Below are positions 21,901 through 33,673 of a stretch of DNA of 64,000 nt, piece by piece. Below the pieces are notes generated by a model. It searched no databases, was not told where the DNA came from, and saw only the letters and a list, made by a program, of their open reading frames with translations. The position numbers and the translations under genes were made by a program. Source of the DNA: Mesorhabditis belari (taxonomy: Eukaryota > Nematoda > Chromadorea > Rhabditida > Rhabditidae). Every line of letters begins with the position of its first letter. The stretch's first letter is position 1. The DNA is taken from contig CAUEEP010000901.1 of NCBI GenBank assembly GCA_958450365.1, positions 124,001-188,000 of the forward strand. The letters run 5' to 3'.

Positions 21901-24785
21901 CATTTTGTAGATCTCAATAAGTGCAACAAAATGACACCAAAACGATAAAGTAAGATTAAGACTCTAGTACAGGGGTAGGCTACTTTGCGCCACTTTGTGC
22001 AACTGGGTCATTTGCGCAACTCGCCATAACTTTCTTCTAAGTGGGCCAATCTTTATGATTTTGGTGTCATTTTGTTGCGCTTATTGAGATATACAAAATG
22101 AAATTAAAATCATAAAGATTGGCTGACTTAGAAGAAAGTTATGGCGAGTTGCGCTAACAATCCAGTTGCGCAAATGAGCCTGTTGCGCAAATAAAATGGC
22201 GGCAAATAATGGCAAATAATAAAATGGCAAATAAATAAAAAATTTGGCGCAAAGTAGCCTACCCCTGTACTAGAGTCTTAATTTTACGATATCAAGCTAA
22301 TTTTATAGCTGATTTTTTAATTTAATTTTACTGTCTAATGCAATCGTGTACCAACCCTTGCTTTTCGTCTCCCCTCAACCGCTGTGACGACTTTTTTCAT
22401 CAATTTCATCCCACTGCCGCCTTTCATTAGATAGTAGAGCTCGAAACCGCGACGAAAAAGCTCAAATATTATAAGTTTTCAATAAAAAATACTATTTATA
22501 TTCTAAAAGCAGATATTTTACGCTTGGCAAAATCCCAACCATTCGAAAACGAGGGAACATCACAGCTAAACAGATGAAAGGCTCTCGCATGTCTCGCTCG
22601 AAAATCTGAAAGCTTTTTAAATAGTTTTAGTTATTAGAATTGATTACTATAAGAACAGAAACTTATGATTTGTTGACAGTAAACGTACTCTTTTCATGAT
22701 ATCAACGAGCTCTGTCTCAAATTGGGTACTCCTCTTCTCACCCAACGCCAACCGGTTGATCACGTCCATTGAGAATTCTTGGTAATATCTAATTTATGAG
22801 AAATTTAGACAAAAAGAACTCGGGAATTTATTAGCTTATCTTATATTTTAGTAACAACAAAATAATATTGGCTTTTTTAAAGCCAGCCCTCACTTCTGAA
22901 GGCTGTAAGGGCTATTTTGCCATCTAGGTGTAAGGCCATCTAGGTGTAAGGCCATCTAGGTGTAAGGGCATCTAGGTGTAAGGCCATCTAGCTGTAAAGC
23001 CATCTAGCTGTAAAGCCATCTAGCTGTAAAGCCATCTAGCTGTAAAGCCATCTAGCTGGCCATCTAGCTGGCCATCTAGCTGTAAGGCCATCTAGCTGGC
23101 CATCTAGCCATCTAGGCCATTTTGCCTCATCACAAGTCACAAATTAAACACTCACAATTTGGACTTTTACTATAAAATAGTTCTAATCGATCATGTCACC
23201 TGTGAATATTGAATGCTTCTTTCCCGACGTGCTTTGATAAATGTTTGATGAGATGCTCTGAAGAATCTCCAACCAAATCCATCATCTAAAACTTTTCAAT
23301 TGATAAGAACCATGGAAAGTTATAGAATTTTTGATTTGAAAGAATTTTTTCCAATCAAACTTACCTTTCTCAGCGAGTTATTCGTGAAGAGAGGGTTCGA
23401 GATTGAGCGCATTCGCTTCCATCTAGAAATTTCGAAATTTTATGAATCTCCTATTACGAAACATCTAACTTTTCAATTTTATCCTTTTTCCATTTTACCT
23501 AGTCCCTCGTGCGTCCAACAAATGCATCACTGGCTCGTATCGATTCATGTGAAGGAGGTGATTACCCTGAATTTTTTGGCTTTTCTTCTCTCTTCATTTT
23601 GGATTGCTAGTTGCTCAAAAATCTATGAATTAGTGAAGTGGATTTGAATTTATCCAAACGAACTCTTCTTGTTTGAAACTCCTCGTGTCTTGTGTGATAA
23701 ATCTCGTGAGCGACTTTTGGATCAGCGACGACGAGAACCCGGTGCACACCTTCGTTGTGACCCCAAATTTTGCCGTATTCCTGAAAAACAGTTCTCCTTC
23801 TTGGATTTCGGAAATGTTGAACAAATCTAGCAAAAAAAGAATGGCTTGTAAGGTTGGCTTATTGTTGGCTGCATCACGATATGGTAGGCTTAGATACCGT
23901 TAGTTCACATGTTAGATTGTTCCTGGAGCCAATTTTCTCGGCAAAGCCAAAGCCAAAGCCAAAGCTTTTTGACTTTTCGGAATAACCCTACTTCCATGAT
24001 GCGTTTAAATTTCGATAGCGATGGAAAAAGCAGAAAAGAAACAAATTGTGAAAGTTTCGGTGTTCAGCCGATAAGTCAAATGGTTAGATTCAATCTGTCT
24101 GTCTAAAATAGCAATGAATACATCTGACGATCAAATCTTGAACAAATCTAGCAAAAGAAGAATGGCTTGTAAGGTTGGCTTATTGTTGGCTGCATTACGA
24201 TATGGTAGGCTTAGATACCGTTAGTTCACATGTTAGATATGGTAGGCTTAGATACGGTTAGTTCACATGTTAGATTGTTCCTGAATTTTCTCGGCAAAGC
24301 CAAAGCCAAAGCTTTTTGACTTTTCGGAATAACCCTACTTCCATGCTGCGTTTAAATTTCGATAGCGATGGAAAAAGCAGAAAGGAAAGAAGTTGTGAAA
24401 GTTTCGGTGTTTATTCCGATAAGTCAAACGGTTAGATTCAATCAATCTGTCTGTATAAACTAGCAATGAATACATCTGACGATCAAATCTGATGTTTTAG
24501 AGGTTTAACCAAAAAGGAAACTTTCTGAAAATCCTTCTTTTTCTTATCTACCTTTGTCATTTTCTCCATTTCCATCATCCATGGCTTGTTCGCGTTGTAA
24601 ACTTGATCATAGAGACCGAAAAATAGTGGATTCTTTGGGCCAGGCACTCCCTGAGATCTCCAATAGTTCGCTCGTTTGTAAGCAAAACTGAAAAATAAAC
24701 TTTTAAGTTTGCAATTTCTTTTTACTTACATCAAATAATATAAAGCACTTGTCGCTAGTCCAATAAGCAGTAGCTCGAAAATCAT
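18949..24785 (-). CDS. Cytochrome P450 (clan-3-like), 18 exons
   Basis: Exons on the minus strand: 24785-24730, 24687-24552, 23780-23664, 23566-23499, 23422-23365, 23285-23200, 22788-22689, 22605-22522, 22460-22356, 21760-21653, 21558-21495, 21142-21033, 20960-20875, 20780-20708, 20296-20226, 20148-20078, 19258-19173, 19026-18949. All phases match, giving about 518 residues, the normal P450 length. Visible motifs in order are an N-terminal membrane anchor (MIFELLLIGLATSALYYL), a VPGP hinge, the C-helix WKRMR, the I-helix AGFDTT, the K-helix ESLR, NPDRW, and the haem loop FGQGPRMCVG with the thiolate cysteine. It would be an ER-bound mono-oxygenase; the substrate is unknown. The short last exon was preferred over read-through at GAT|GTAAGA because it supplies the usual P450 tail (GAVTVAPITVDVCL). 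Introns are full of MITEs. Confidence 0.9.
19357..20064. mobile_element. Three consecutive ACCGTATTTTC-family MITEs in one P450 intron
   Basis: Copies at 19357-19576, 19581-19808 and 19843-20064 run head to tail. Each begins (T)ACCGTATTTTCTCTAATAG or a variant and ends TATTAGAGAAAATACGGTA. They share an internal block (AGATCTCATCGTCAGCTACA, CCGACCCCACATCGATAGG). No coding capacity. They lie between the haem-loop exon and the next exon of the P450. Confidence 0.85.
21387..21430. repeat. GGGTCGGGTCA hairpin in a P450 intron
   Basis: GTGTCGGGTCGGGTCA faces TGACCCGACCCGGC across a 12-base loop. Preceded by GGGCATCGGGTCG, a string that also ends the repeat at 44885-44975. Confidence 0.6.
21797..22280. 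mobile_element. GGGGTAGGCTA palindromic elements
   Basis: At 21957-22280 a nearly perfect palindrome begins CTCTAGTACAGGGGTAGGCTA and ends with its complement. Its interior carries GCGCAACTCGCCATAACTTTC and the complement. A half copy precedes it at 21797-21955. No coding capacity. It lies in a P450 intron. Confidence 0.75.
22919..23115. repeat. GCCATCTAGCTGTAAG minisatellite
   Basis: About a dozen tandem units of 10-16 bases (GCCATCTAGGTGTAAG, then GCCATCTAGCTGTAAA, then short GCCATCTAGCTG) in the P450 intron between 22788 and 23200. The drift between unit types suggests stepwise local amplification. Confidence 0.85.
23824..24490 (+). repeat. Imperfect tandem duplication of about 300 bases in P450 intron 2
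   Basis: The segment from about 23824 (AATCTAGCAAAAAAAGAATGG) to 24127 recurs from about 24138 to 24490. The second copy has an extra internal repeat of GATATGGTAGGCTTAGATAC and fewer GCCAAA units. Noncoding. Confidence 0.8.
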
Positions 24786-25618
24786 TTTTGCTAATTTTTG
24801 AGGTAAGGGACAAGCTTATTTGCCGATTTTATTAGCTCTGAACCAAAAAAGGTCCGTTTTTCCTTTTTCTTATCACTTTTCTCTCCACCGGATCTTTTTG
24901 ACGTTGTAAATTTTCTTCTGAACAAAAAATTTTTTGGAAAAGACACACGCCGTGTTTTCCTACTTTTTGAAAGAGCTTTTACACGGATACGCAAAAAAAA
25001 AAAGATGAGACATTGAGAAAATTTTGAAATGAAATGAACAAATAACTGAGATAAAGTCACAGAAATGGATAGTTCAGAGAAAAGTTTATGCAAAAAATTG
25101 ATTGAGTTTAGATTGAAAGCTGAATTCTTAAATGAAGTGTGTAGGTAGAAACAGATTTTTTTTCAGTCTAAAATTTTTTTCAGTCCGAAATTCAATCACA
25201 GAGTCCAAGAATACTGATGATACTTTTTCAAAAGTTTATACAAAAACCAGAATTCGCTTTGAAAAAGCTCATTTCTCATTTCTTTTCTAAAAAAATGTTA
25301 TAACTTTTTGTAGAGTTGGGCAAATTTGATGATTTTTGCATCAAAATGTTCGTAAGAGTCTCTAGAATAAAACTTATCCCTTCGTTTTTGGCTCTAGACC
25401 CTCGTTGTCGAGTTACGAGCCCCAAACTGCAGGGTACCACAAAATTTCTCATACAAAATGACCAAAAAACCGCTAAAACTAAATTTAAAAAATTTCTGTC
25501 AGAGGGATTTGAAAAATTCCTTCAGATTCGGAATCAGCACAATTTTCCGCATCTAAAAAAGGTACTCCCAGAAAAATCCGATAGAAAACGCATTTTTGCC
25601 TTATTTCGCGCCGATGTG

Positions 25619-25857
25619 CGCCATAATGACGGTGCGGAGTGTTGCGTAGTCTAGCTTTGAACGAGTTTTTCTCGACACTGGTTTATGCTAGAATGTTCGT
25701 TTAGATATCAAAAATAGCTCTGAATTTCAGCTATTTTTGATACGAAAGACGCATTTTTTGAAAGTACGGGTGCTTTGCAAAAAATGAAACACTAAGAAGA
25801 CTTTTGCGACTACGCGACTGTACGAGGGGGTGGGGTACTATTACAGTATTTATTTGT
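25619..25857. mobile_element. GTAATAGTACCCCACC-family MITE (degraded)
   Basis: Contains CCATAATGACGGTGCGGAGT at one end and GGTGGGGTACTATTACAGTA at the other. The same pieces form the intact-looking element at 43346-43628 and the partial one at 43870-43965. Confidence 0.65.
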
Positions 25858-25967
25858 AATTCGTAACAGTAATTTGCACAGTTAAATGCTCGTGGCCTAA
25901 TTTCAGTCAACAAATCAGTGGCGGTATTTTTTTTTCATTTTAACATTCCACCTTAATTTCTTTTTAG

Positions 25968-26936
25968 TTTTGATGTCAATCGGCTGATGAAACTTTTTGG
26001 TTGGCCGGATTTCGTGTTAACGAGAAGAACGATTGCAGGTAAAATCTTTTATTTCATCGTCTTTTCAAGATTTTAGGCATTAAGTCAAGAACTTATGCGG
26101 TTTTTGTTGAAAATGATACATTTTTATGATTTAGAAGGACCTTGGATCGTCTGAAAACATTTTGCGACATTCAGCTGAGAGGTCAAAGTAAGTTTTTTGG
26201 AATTTTAAAAACTTTTCAAGAAGTTAAACTTGATTTCACATGTTGACCATTGATATTTAGTCTTTAGTACCTTTATTGATGTTCTTAATGTTCGTAACGC
26301 ATTTCTGCATTATTGCATTACTGCATTACTACATTACTGCATTTCTTAATGTTCGTAACGCTTTGCCATGGCTTCAGAATACAACTTAACCTTTTTCTTT
26401 TAGCTTCGAGCTCACATCAACTCATGAAGGCCGTTTCGGAGGTATTTCAATTAATATTAAAGCTTGAGATACTTTTGAGTACAATCTGTAAAGTTAATCT
26501 CACTATTATTTTAAAAACTATCTGACGAGTAAGAATTTGAAATCGCTTTGTTATAACATTTCTTTGCTTGTTGACAATTTATCCAATCAGTTGTAAAGCA
26601 GTAAATTTTTCTTTTAGTTAAGCATCAATCGGACCAAGGTTTTGGGTGTTAACAAACGAAAGAATCGCCGAGAAGGTACGTGTTTTATTTTGATAGGAAA
26701 CATCGAAGACTAAAGATTGTCACAATGACTTGTTTAATCGAGTAATTTAATCATGCTTGCGTTATAGCTGATAGCATCTTGCCATTTTTTGGATATAACT
26801 TTACTAATGGCCTTTATCTTTTTGTTTGTTTACAGATTTTACTTCTTTAGTGGTACACGAGAAGTTGCTGAATCTAGCGCACCGATTTGTCGAGATCGAC
26901 AGCGATGTCTACGTCCTTTGCCGCTTGTCTTTGTGA
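25968..26936 (+). CDS. Unrecognised multi-exon protein, 5' end uncertain
   Basis: Exons 26135-26187, 26404-26441, 26618-26675 and 26836-26936 join with matching phases, reading RTLDRLKTFCDIQLRGQ, then TSSSHQLMKAVSE, then LSINRTKVLGVNKRKNRRE, then DFTSLVVHEKLLNLAHRF with a stop at 26934. A first exon at about 25968-26038 has good splice signals, but the frame that matches downstream contains a TGA at its start, so the true start codon is not settled. The protein is short, basic in the middle and lacks obvious domains. A second gene follows 145-160 bases downstream on the same strand. Confidence 0.4.
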
Positions 26937-27095
26937 AGTGTGAGTTTATTTTCAAAAGCTATTATTGCATTTGCTAAAGTTAGGTAGTAGCATAGAATTT
27001 TTATCTTGCTGCAAAGTTTAACAAAGCGATTTTTCGGTTTACAGTTTAGATTTTATCTTTTATCTAAACAATTATTTTAGGAAAAACTCCCTAAA

Positions 27096-27423
27096 ATGGA
27101 ATGGCGGTTCGGTTTGGTGAACATCGTCTCGTACACTTTCGCCGTTTTGATCACGTTCGTCATCATTTTTGGCCTGTGGCTGAGAGAGCTTGTTATGGAG
27201 GGGAAAACAGCGGGGTGAGCGTTAGATTTTTAACAGATTTAAATTTTAATGATCTATTAAGCGCTAAAATCATTCGGTTCTATTTAGATCTTTGAAACAA
27301 ATTCCCGTCAACTGCCCGTCCGATCACTCCTCCACCTCCACCCCAATCTCAACGCGCGCAAACGCCTGGCACGTCAAACGATACACCAGAAGCCCAGCAA
27401 CGAAAGTAAATAAAGATTTTTAA
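27096..27423 (+). CDS. Small single-pass membrane protein, 2 exons
   Basis: Exons 27096-27214 and 27288-27423 join in phase 2 to about 84 residues: MEWRFGLVNIVSYTFAVLI..., with one strong TM segment (residues about 8-29), then a hydrophilic Ser/Thr-rich, basic tail (PSDHSSTSTPISTRANAW). A TTATTTTAG acceptor lies 15 bases before the ATG, as expected for a trans-spliced or downstream operon gene. The family is not recognised. It could instead be the last two exons of the preceding gene if an alternative donor bypasses that gene's stop. Confidence 0.45.
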
Positions 27424-29115
27424 GTAATTTATTGTTTTTGAATATGTTTTTGATTTAGCTTAGCACATTTTTGTGTTGGCTGCCGTTTCGGACGACTGTG
27501 GCGAATTACCACTGCTCTGCAGTTAGTCAAAAATTCAATACACAGGTTAAAATTCAAAGTTGATGGATAAACTACCGTAATCAGTCACTAGACGATATTC
27601 AGTTGTCCGTTTGTTGTAGCTTGTATACTTAAAAAATCCGTTATTCAAGCTTTGCTTTTGAGTGAGTTTTTGTTCTCCTTTTTGTGCTTTTTATCATCCT
27701 TTTTTTCACATGCAAGTGTTGAATGAATTGTGATAGTGCCAGGTTGCTCCATTTTGAGCGAAGTTTGCCCTAATAAGGGAAAGTTGGATAAATTGTGCGT
27801 TTTCAAGAAGACCACTGAACCACACCGAGACACGGTCTCACAAGAAATTATATAGATCAAAACATCAACATATATTTCTTACAGACGACAGCTATCTATG
27901 TTAGCTGTAGCTCTGAAAATTTGTAACCGAGGGCATTCTGGGATAGAGAATCTGAATCCGTTATTATTTTTTGAGCAACTTTAATTTCCAACTCAATACG
28001 GTTATCACAAAACTCTAAAACCTTGGGTAATTAAATCAAAGTGGAGAAAAAAGAGCGAAACCAAGTTTGGATTCTGTCCTATACCCCTATACGTATGCCA
28101 GAAGCCGCACGATTACGTAAAAATGAAAAATTCCCGTAATCGCGCGCCTTCTGGCACTGGATGTGGGGGTCGCACTTGAGTAATTAAACCGGATGAAATA
28201 TCCAAAAATAGAGCAACTTTCTTTAAAAACAAAGTACGGATTCGAATTCCTTGACCCCGAAAACCCCTGTTGCAAATTTTCAGCCCAATCGGCCTCAAAA
28301 AAGTGTTAAATCCACGTACGGTTCACTGGTGAGCCGTATCGTTGCGAATGTGTCAGTAAAGAATTTTTGATTGATCAAGTGTTTGAAAAAATTATTAGGG
28401 AATGAAACGATCGACTGTATAAATGGTGGAAGATCTCAATCTTGATATTGTATTAGCTGAATACTTTGAAGTTACTGTTACTTTTGAGTTTTCTGACAAT
28501 GATTACAAGATACTGATTGCCCAATAGAAGAATCCGCTTTGAACCTTCCTTTCGCGACCTAGCTAAAGTACGTCTAAAGTCGAGAATTACAGTAACTTAA
28601 CTGCAGTTGAACTATTTGTAAAGAAGTTCTAAAGATTCAGTGTTGGAATTTGTTGATCTACATGAACTCTAAAATTTTTCCATACTTATTTTCACCCTTC
28701 CACTTTAGCTGATTTCATGCCCTATGTCGTTTTGGGGATAATCTCTCTCTGGTACACTTAAAATCTCCAAAAATGGATGAATCCGGAAGGGACCTCACTT
28801 AAATCGGATAAAGACAGAGAGTTTGTGATAAGAAGAGATTTCAATCAAACTTGATCGTTTCTTAAAGTCATCACCGCGCGAGAAATCCGAGCTATTTTGA
28901 GGAGTGGCCCTTTGTGAAATGTTCAGCAGACCAAAAATGCCATAACAGTTTTGGTGAGCGTTGGGAGATTTGTTAAAGCCGATATAAATATCTATCTCAC
29001 TGTCTCAGTTGGTATTTACAGTTTACCAGTTAAAAGTGTGACCCAACCGGAGCTGAGCCTCTAATTCAGGACAGAAGTCGTAAGTTGTATGCGGGCTGGC
29101 CCAGCTGGCCCAGCC
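27424..29115. other. Gene-free stretch
   Basis: AT-rich intergenic sequence. A weak palindrome (GCCAGAAG...CTTCTGGC) at about 28096-28155 is the only structure noted. No splice-consistent coding exons were found on either strand. Confidence 0.4.
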
Positions 29116-29161
29116 AAGTTTCTGATCCATTACCTGGACCCAGGTAATGGATCAGAAACTT
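29116..29161. repeat. Perfect 22-bp inverted repeat
   Basis: AAGTTTCTGATCCATTACC continues to TGG, then a 2-base centre (AC), then the exact complement. The arms are 22 bases with no mismatch. It follows a GCTGGCCCAGCTGGCCCAGC run. Confidence 0.85.
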
Positions 29162-29419
29162 AGGTCTTTTTTGAACATCGACTCAATTAGATATTCTAAA
29201 GCTTGCTCCAACTACCGACTCAAACTTTATCCTTGTCTGATCTTTTATAAAATTTCTCCGTTCCCTACCGTAAATACTCTAAAAGAAGGTTAAGCTGACA
29301 GGAATTTTGTTTTTTTATGCCTAGTATGTACTTTTATGAGTCAGGGCTATAGTTAGCAGGTTTTTCTGCTTGCTCTCTTTCCAAAGCTAGCTACCGTATC
29401 CCAAAGGGGGATACGGTAG

Positions 29420-29662
29420 CTACACTACTGGACAATGAAATATCATATTTGAAAAAACTCTTTCCGCACTTTCGCGCGTCTGTAACTCCCTTGTCTTTAC
29501 CGTATTTCTAAATATTAATATTACCATTGTGTAGCCCTTGAAAAGAGCTTTCAGAAAATGTATAACACTAATAGTTTAAACTCAAAGACAATGGAGTTAC
29601 AGACGCGCGAAAGTGACGATCGTTTTTCAAATATCATATTTCATTGTCCAGTACTGTAGCTG
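29420..29662. mobile_element. CTACTGGACAATGAAATATC palindromic MITE, copy 1
   Basis: Inverted ends (ACTACTGGACAATGAAATAT and its near complement) bound about 240 bases with an internal palindrome CGCGCGTCTGTAACTCCC / GGAGTTACAGACGCGCG. A near-identical copy lies at 48507-48742. The left neighbour is another hairpin (AGCTACCGTATCCC, 29390-29416). Confidence 0.85.
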
Positions 29663-30417
29663 TAAGCAGAGAGGCCAGAGTCAAGACAGAAGTCAGGTCT
29701 AGACCAAATCCGATACTTTATGGTTTTAGATCTTTGAAAAAATCCGTTAATAGGTTCGTCTTTGAAAAATTTGCAAGAAAATTGGCAATCACCAGGGCTC
29801 CTCGGCTAAAGAACCTCGGCCGATCTCTTCACCACAAAATGTATCTTGATCTCTTTTTGAGCAAGTGCACGATTTTCTTTTCACAAATCTCCCACACATT
29901 TTATCCCATTTTCATTTCAAGAAGCGTTTTGTGAAAAGAGGCTGTACATAAAGAGAATGTTCAATTATAGGCGAGAATTCGCTCTCTTTCTCTTTTCTCT
30001 TCCACTTTTTGATTTTTTCTTCTCCTGCTGGTTGTCTATAGAAACCGATTTTTCTCTCGATCTCTTTTTCCAACAAAAAAAAAAATCATTTAGTTTTGTG
30101 CTGTCTGAAAAGGCTTTTTTTCGTGACGTTTCATTTCGTGCTCATTTTACGTTGATCACTGAGTTTTCGGTGTACACAAGCTACGTTTTAGATTTTCGAC
30201 TTTCTTGCACTCATTTTTGGATATGTCGTAGCCGATTATGAATGAAATTTTTTGGCAAATCTTTTTAGGCAACTCTAGTAAAGCAACCCTTTAATGTATG
30301 AGGACAAAATTATATCATCTTGTAGCGAATTCAATTCTGCGTCGATTGGTACCAAATTTGTGAGTTTAGGTTTAAAATTACCGGCGCTACAACGTTTCAT
30401 TCAAAATCGGCGCGACC

Positions 30418-30727
30418 ACCGTAGCCGATTATGAATGAGTGGGTCTAGGAGCGTCTAACCATCAAGTATTTGGTATCATTCAAAGCAGAATCATTAATAA
30501 TTATGTTAAATTTTTTAAATTAGAAAGATTTGATAAAAAGAAAAAAAATTAGAGCAAAAAAACTGTTTGTTCAAGAGAAAACTTTGAGGCCCCATAATTT
30601 TTTTTCTTTTTATCCAATCTTTCTAATTTCAAAAATTTAACATAATTATCAATGATTCTGCGTTGAATGATACCAAATACTTAATGGTTGGACGCTCCTA
30701 GACCCACTCATTCATAATCGGCTACGA
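30418..30727. mobile_element. CGTAGCCGATTATGAATGAG palindromic element
   Basis: About 300 bases with long inverted ends (GCCGATTATGAATGAGTGGG / complement) and an AT-rich centre. A stray single end with the same string occurs at about 30226-30245. Noncoding. Confidence 0.75.
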
Positions 30728-31680
30728 CAGATATACAACGGCCCTTTAAATCTTCGATTTTGAAATTAATAGTTTACTATTACTTTTAGGAATTAGTAAT
30801 ATCTTTTCAAAGAACCCCTTGCACAGCAATAAAGTCAGGGAAATTTTTGGTGCTTCTAGCTATTTTTCTAGCAATATCTAGCAATTAAAACATTGAGAAT
30901 CTGCTGATAAACTGGAGGGATGCTTTTTAAAATCCCATACAAAACTTTGAGCGCTTATAACTTTTGATAGAGTGCTATTTAGCAAAAACGGAAAGCAGAT
31001 TCGGAATGAGCGTGAAATTCTGCGTTGAATTTCATTTGGCCACCACACCCGGTTGGCAAAACACTGTGCTGAAGGTAAATCATCGTGTTTACTTGCTAAT
31101 ACGCAAATATTTATGTTTGAAAGCAGTCTTTCGTTAATTCCAATGTAAATTCCAATGTAAATTCCAAATTTTTGGTTGTTGATTTAACTTTTATTCGTCC
31201 TTATTGATCTTAGTACTTTTATTCGTGCTTATCTTAGTGCTTATCCTTCTTTTCTTGTTCGGGGAACAAGAAAAAGAACGCTTTTGATCAAAGGTGTCAA
31301 AACAAGAAAACAAGTCGTAAATAGGACTTGTACTGTACAATTTGCTGATCGAAAACAAGTTAAGCACCGGTAAATAACAGATATTTGTGCAAAAATGTGC
31401 ACCAGTTGGTTTATTTGTGGATTATTCATTGACAAATTTCACGTATTTGGATTTATAAGTACGAAAAAGGGCCACTCTAGTAATTGTAATTTGTGTACTC
31501 GTACTTATCGATCCGAGTACGAGAAATCCGTCAAAGAATAATCCACGACTTATAAAGCAAGTGAGACAGAAAATTTAAATAATAGATGCACAGATACAAG
31601 AGAAAAGAGAATACGTTTCCTAAAACATGCAAAATTTTCAAAACTACCGTAATCTTGACTTTAGCTTTGAACTAATCTAT
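30728..31680. other. Gene-free stretch with a dispersed repeat fragment
   Basis: The block at about 30935-31070 (AAAACTTTGAGCGCTTATAA...) recurs inside the MITE at 38740-38870. Otherwise AT-rich intergenic sequence with no gene seen. Confidence 0.4.
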
Positions 31681-32252
31681 TGGGTTGTCCAGTTATGAAT
31701 GCGCCTTTTTACTATTTTGTAAATTTCTCAAGATATCGAACAGATGGATATGAGTGTTATATATCATTCGAAAGCTGAAGATCTCCTCTACATTTTGGAA
31801 TAAAGGGGTTTTGAATTCATTCAACTTTTTGGGAAATTGACTGCACAAAGGGAGAGGTCGTTTTCCAAAAAAAAAACCCATTCCAGCTTAGCTGTTCCTC
31901 AAGTTTTATGGTGTAAAATAACCGCCCAGAAAAGAAAAGAAAAGATGCTCTGTAATTGTTATATTTTAAAAAAAGTTGTATTGATATATCTATTGGCCAA
32001 ACATCAAACGATTAACTCAATTTGAGCGCAGCCAAAACTTGATCCAAAGGCCACCTTCCATTTTTTGGTCACCTCTTCTTCTATGCAGTCAATTTGCCCA
32101 AAAGCTGGACAAATTCAAAAACTTTTTATATCAAAATGTAGAGGAGATCTTCAGCTTTCGAATAATATTCATATATATCTTTTTCTTGATTTCGGTATCT
32201 TTACAAATTTACAAAATAGTAAAAAACGCGCATTCATAACTGGACAACCCAA
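31681..32252. mobile_element. Mariner-type MITE, TTGGGTTGTCCAGTTATGAA ends
   Basis: Terminal repeats TTGGGTTGTCCAGTTATGAA and the complement bound 572 bases with TA on both sides. Subterminal regions are also inverted (CTGAAGATCTCCTCTACATT). No transposase frame. Confidence 0.85.
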
Positions 32253-32407
32253 TATTTAATTTTGAATCTCTTTGTATTGAAGCCTTGCCGAATCAGCCAA
32301 AAAGTGTAAATTGAAGAAATCTGCAATTATGGTAGTTTTCAAAAGTTGACACGTCTTAGAACATGCTTTTGTTGCAAGATAAACGATTTGTTTTTGCGAG
32401 AACTGTA

Positions 32408-32629
32408 TACCGTATTTTCTCTAATAGTAGTCCACCTGGGCGAGCCGAGTTGATGCCTATTTTACAGTTTCTAAGTTTTCCCAGAGACTCAACACTCAAA
32501 TCCCCCACAAGATCTCATCGTCAGTTACATTTTCCGACCCCACATCGATAGGTTCTGATAAGCGGTTCTCGAGATTTCGAGGAATTTAGGCAAAGCTTAG
32601 GGTGCACTACTATTAGAGAGAATCCGGTA
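32408..32629. mobile_element. ACCGTATTTTC-family MITE
   Basis: Starts TACCGTATTTTCTCTAATAG and ends TTAGAGAGAATCCGGTA, with the same interior as the copies in the P450 intron. It stands alone in intergenic DNA. Confidence 0.8.
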
Positions 32630-32969
32630 TACGACTTGTTTTCTTGTTTTGCCATCTTTTTGGCCTAAAATAGGTACTTATTTTTGTTTAAAACTTGTAC
32701 TCTTTTCAAATTACTTGTTTAAACAACGAACAACAACGTGCCAATTCTCATTTACTGACCATGGCACCTCTTGAGCAATCTCCTAGGAAAAGCTCTAGAC
32801 ATTTGTTCGCATTGTACACGGGTTCAAATCACATAATAATTCAAACTTTGTTACTAAATGTAGAAAAAGAAAATCTCTCAAACTGTCTTTTCCTTTACAA
32901 ATCGAAAACTTTTGTCTGACTCATCGCTTAACTTTGCAGTGATTTTGCTCGGAGTCCAGAAAACATTCA

Positions 32970-33091
32970 AAACAAACAAACAAACAAACAAACAAACAAA
33001 CAAACAAACAAACAGACAGACAGGCAAACAGACAGACAAACAAACAAACAAACAAACCAACAGACAAACAAACAGACAGACAAACAGACAA

Positions 33092-33122
<31 letters not shown>

Positions 33123-33138
33123 AACAGACAAACAAAAT
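32970..33138. repeat. (CAAA)n/(CAGA)n microsatellite
   Basis: About 165 bases of mixed AAAC and AGAC tetranucleotides. Long open frames across it on both strands are artefacts of the repeat. Confidence 0.95.
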
Positions 33139-33673
33139 GAAACGCACCAACCAACTTAAGCACCAACTTTTAAACAAATCTTCTTTCTGATTTTACTTTG
33201 ACTATTGTAAAAGCAATAAAAGTGGAATGATCGTAAAACTAAAACCCGATGTGAGCGGTAGAAATTAGCTGTTAGTTCTAAGGAAAAGAAGTGCCGTTTT
33301 TTTCAATTGAATTTTCAATTTTTCAATTGAAATAGAGTATTGTTGAATACTTAGATGTACAGTAGGATCAAGTACTAGAAAACACACGCTTTATTTTTGG
33401 GATCAAGTATAGGTCTCTTAAAATGTGTCAGTTTTTGCAAATGACCGTAATCTTGCAGAGCTTTCATCTAATTGATCTAATGAATTGAATTGATTTTGTT
33501 TGATTTGCCTGATTTGCCTGATTTTGCCTGATTTTGCTTGATTTTGCCTGATTTGTTGCCTTTCAAAGGATACCGTAAGCTTCAAAGATTGGATAAAATT
33601 AGAGTCAAGTTTACGGTAGTTTGTAAAAGTTGACGCGTTTTAGAAAACGGATTCCTTGAGAGCAACAGCAACA

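Noticed and set aside
22919..23115. Possible CRISPR-like array of GCCATCTAG units
   Set aside because: No unique spacers between units. Ordinary intronic minisatellite.
23640..23664. Extension of P450 exon 3 to include VRLDKFKSTSL
   Set aside because: The donor AGA|GTTCGT at 23664 is in phase with the next exon (GNHLLHMNRYEP), which restores the normal P450 sequence leading to the C-helix.
25316..25654. 112-codon frame (MGKFDDFCIKMFVRV...)
   Set aside because: The second half overlaps the GTAATAGTACCCC MITE end and the first half is a dispersed noncoding repeat. No splice or homology support.
29644..30241. Two frames of about 95 codons downstream of a MITE
   Set aside because: The first starts inside the MITE end. 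The second is a phenylalanine-rich translation of T-rich DNA, and neither has splice context.
32878..33190. Long open frames on both strands (VCLFVCLSVCL-like and NKQTNRQTDRQ-like)
   Set aside because: They are translations of the CAAA/CAGA microsatellite. Any frame through it stays open.
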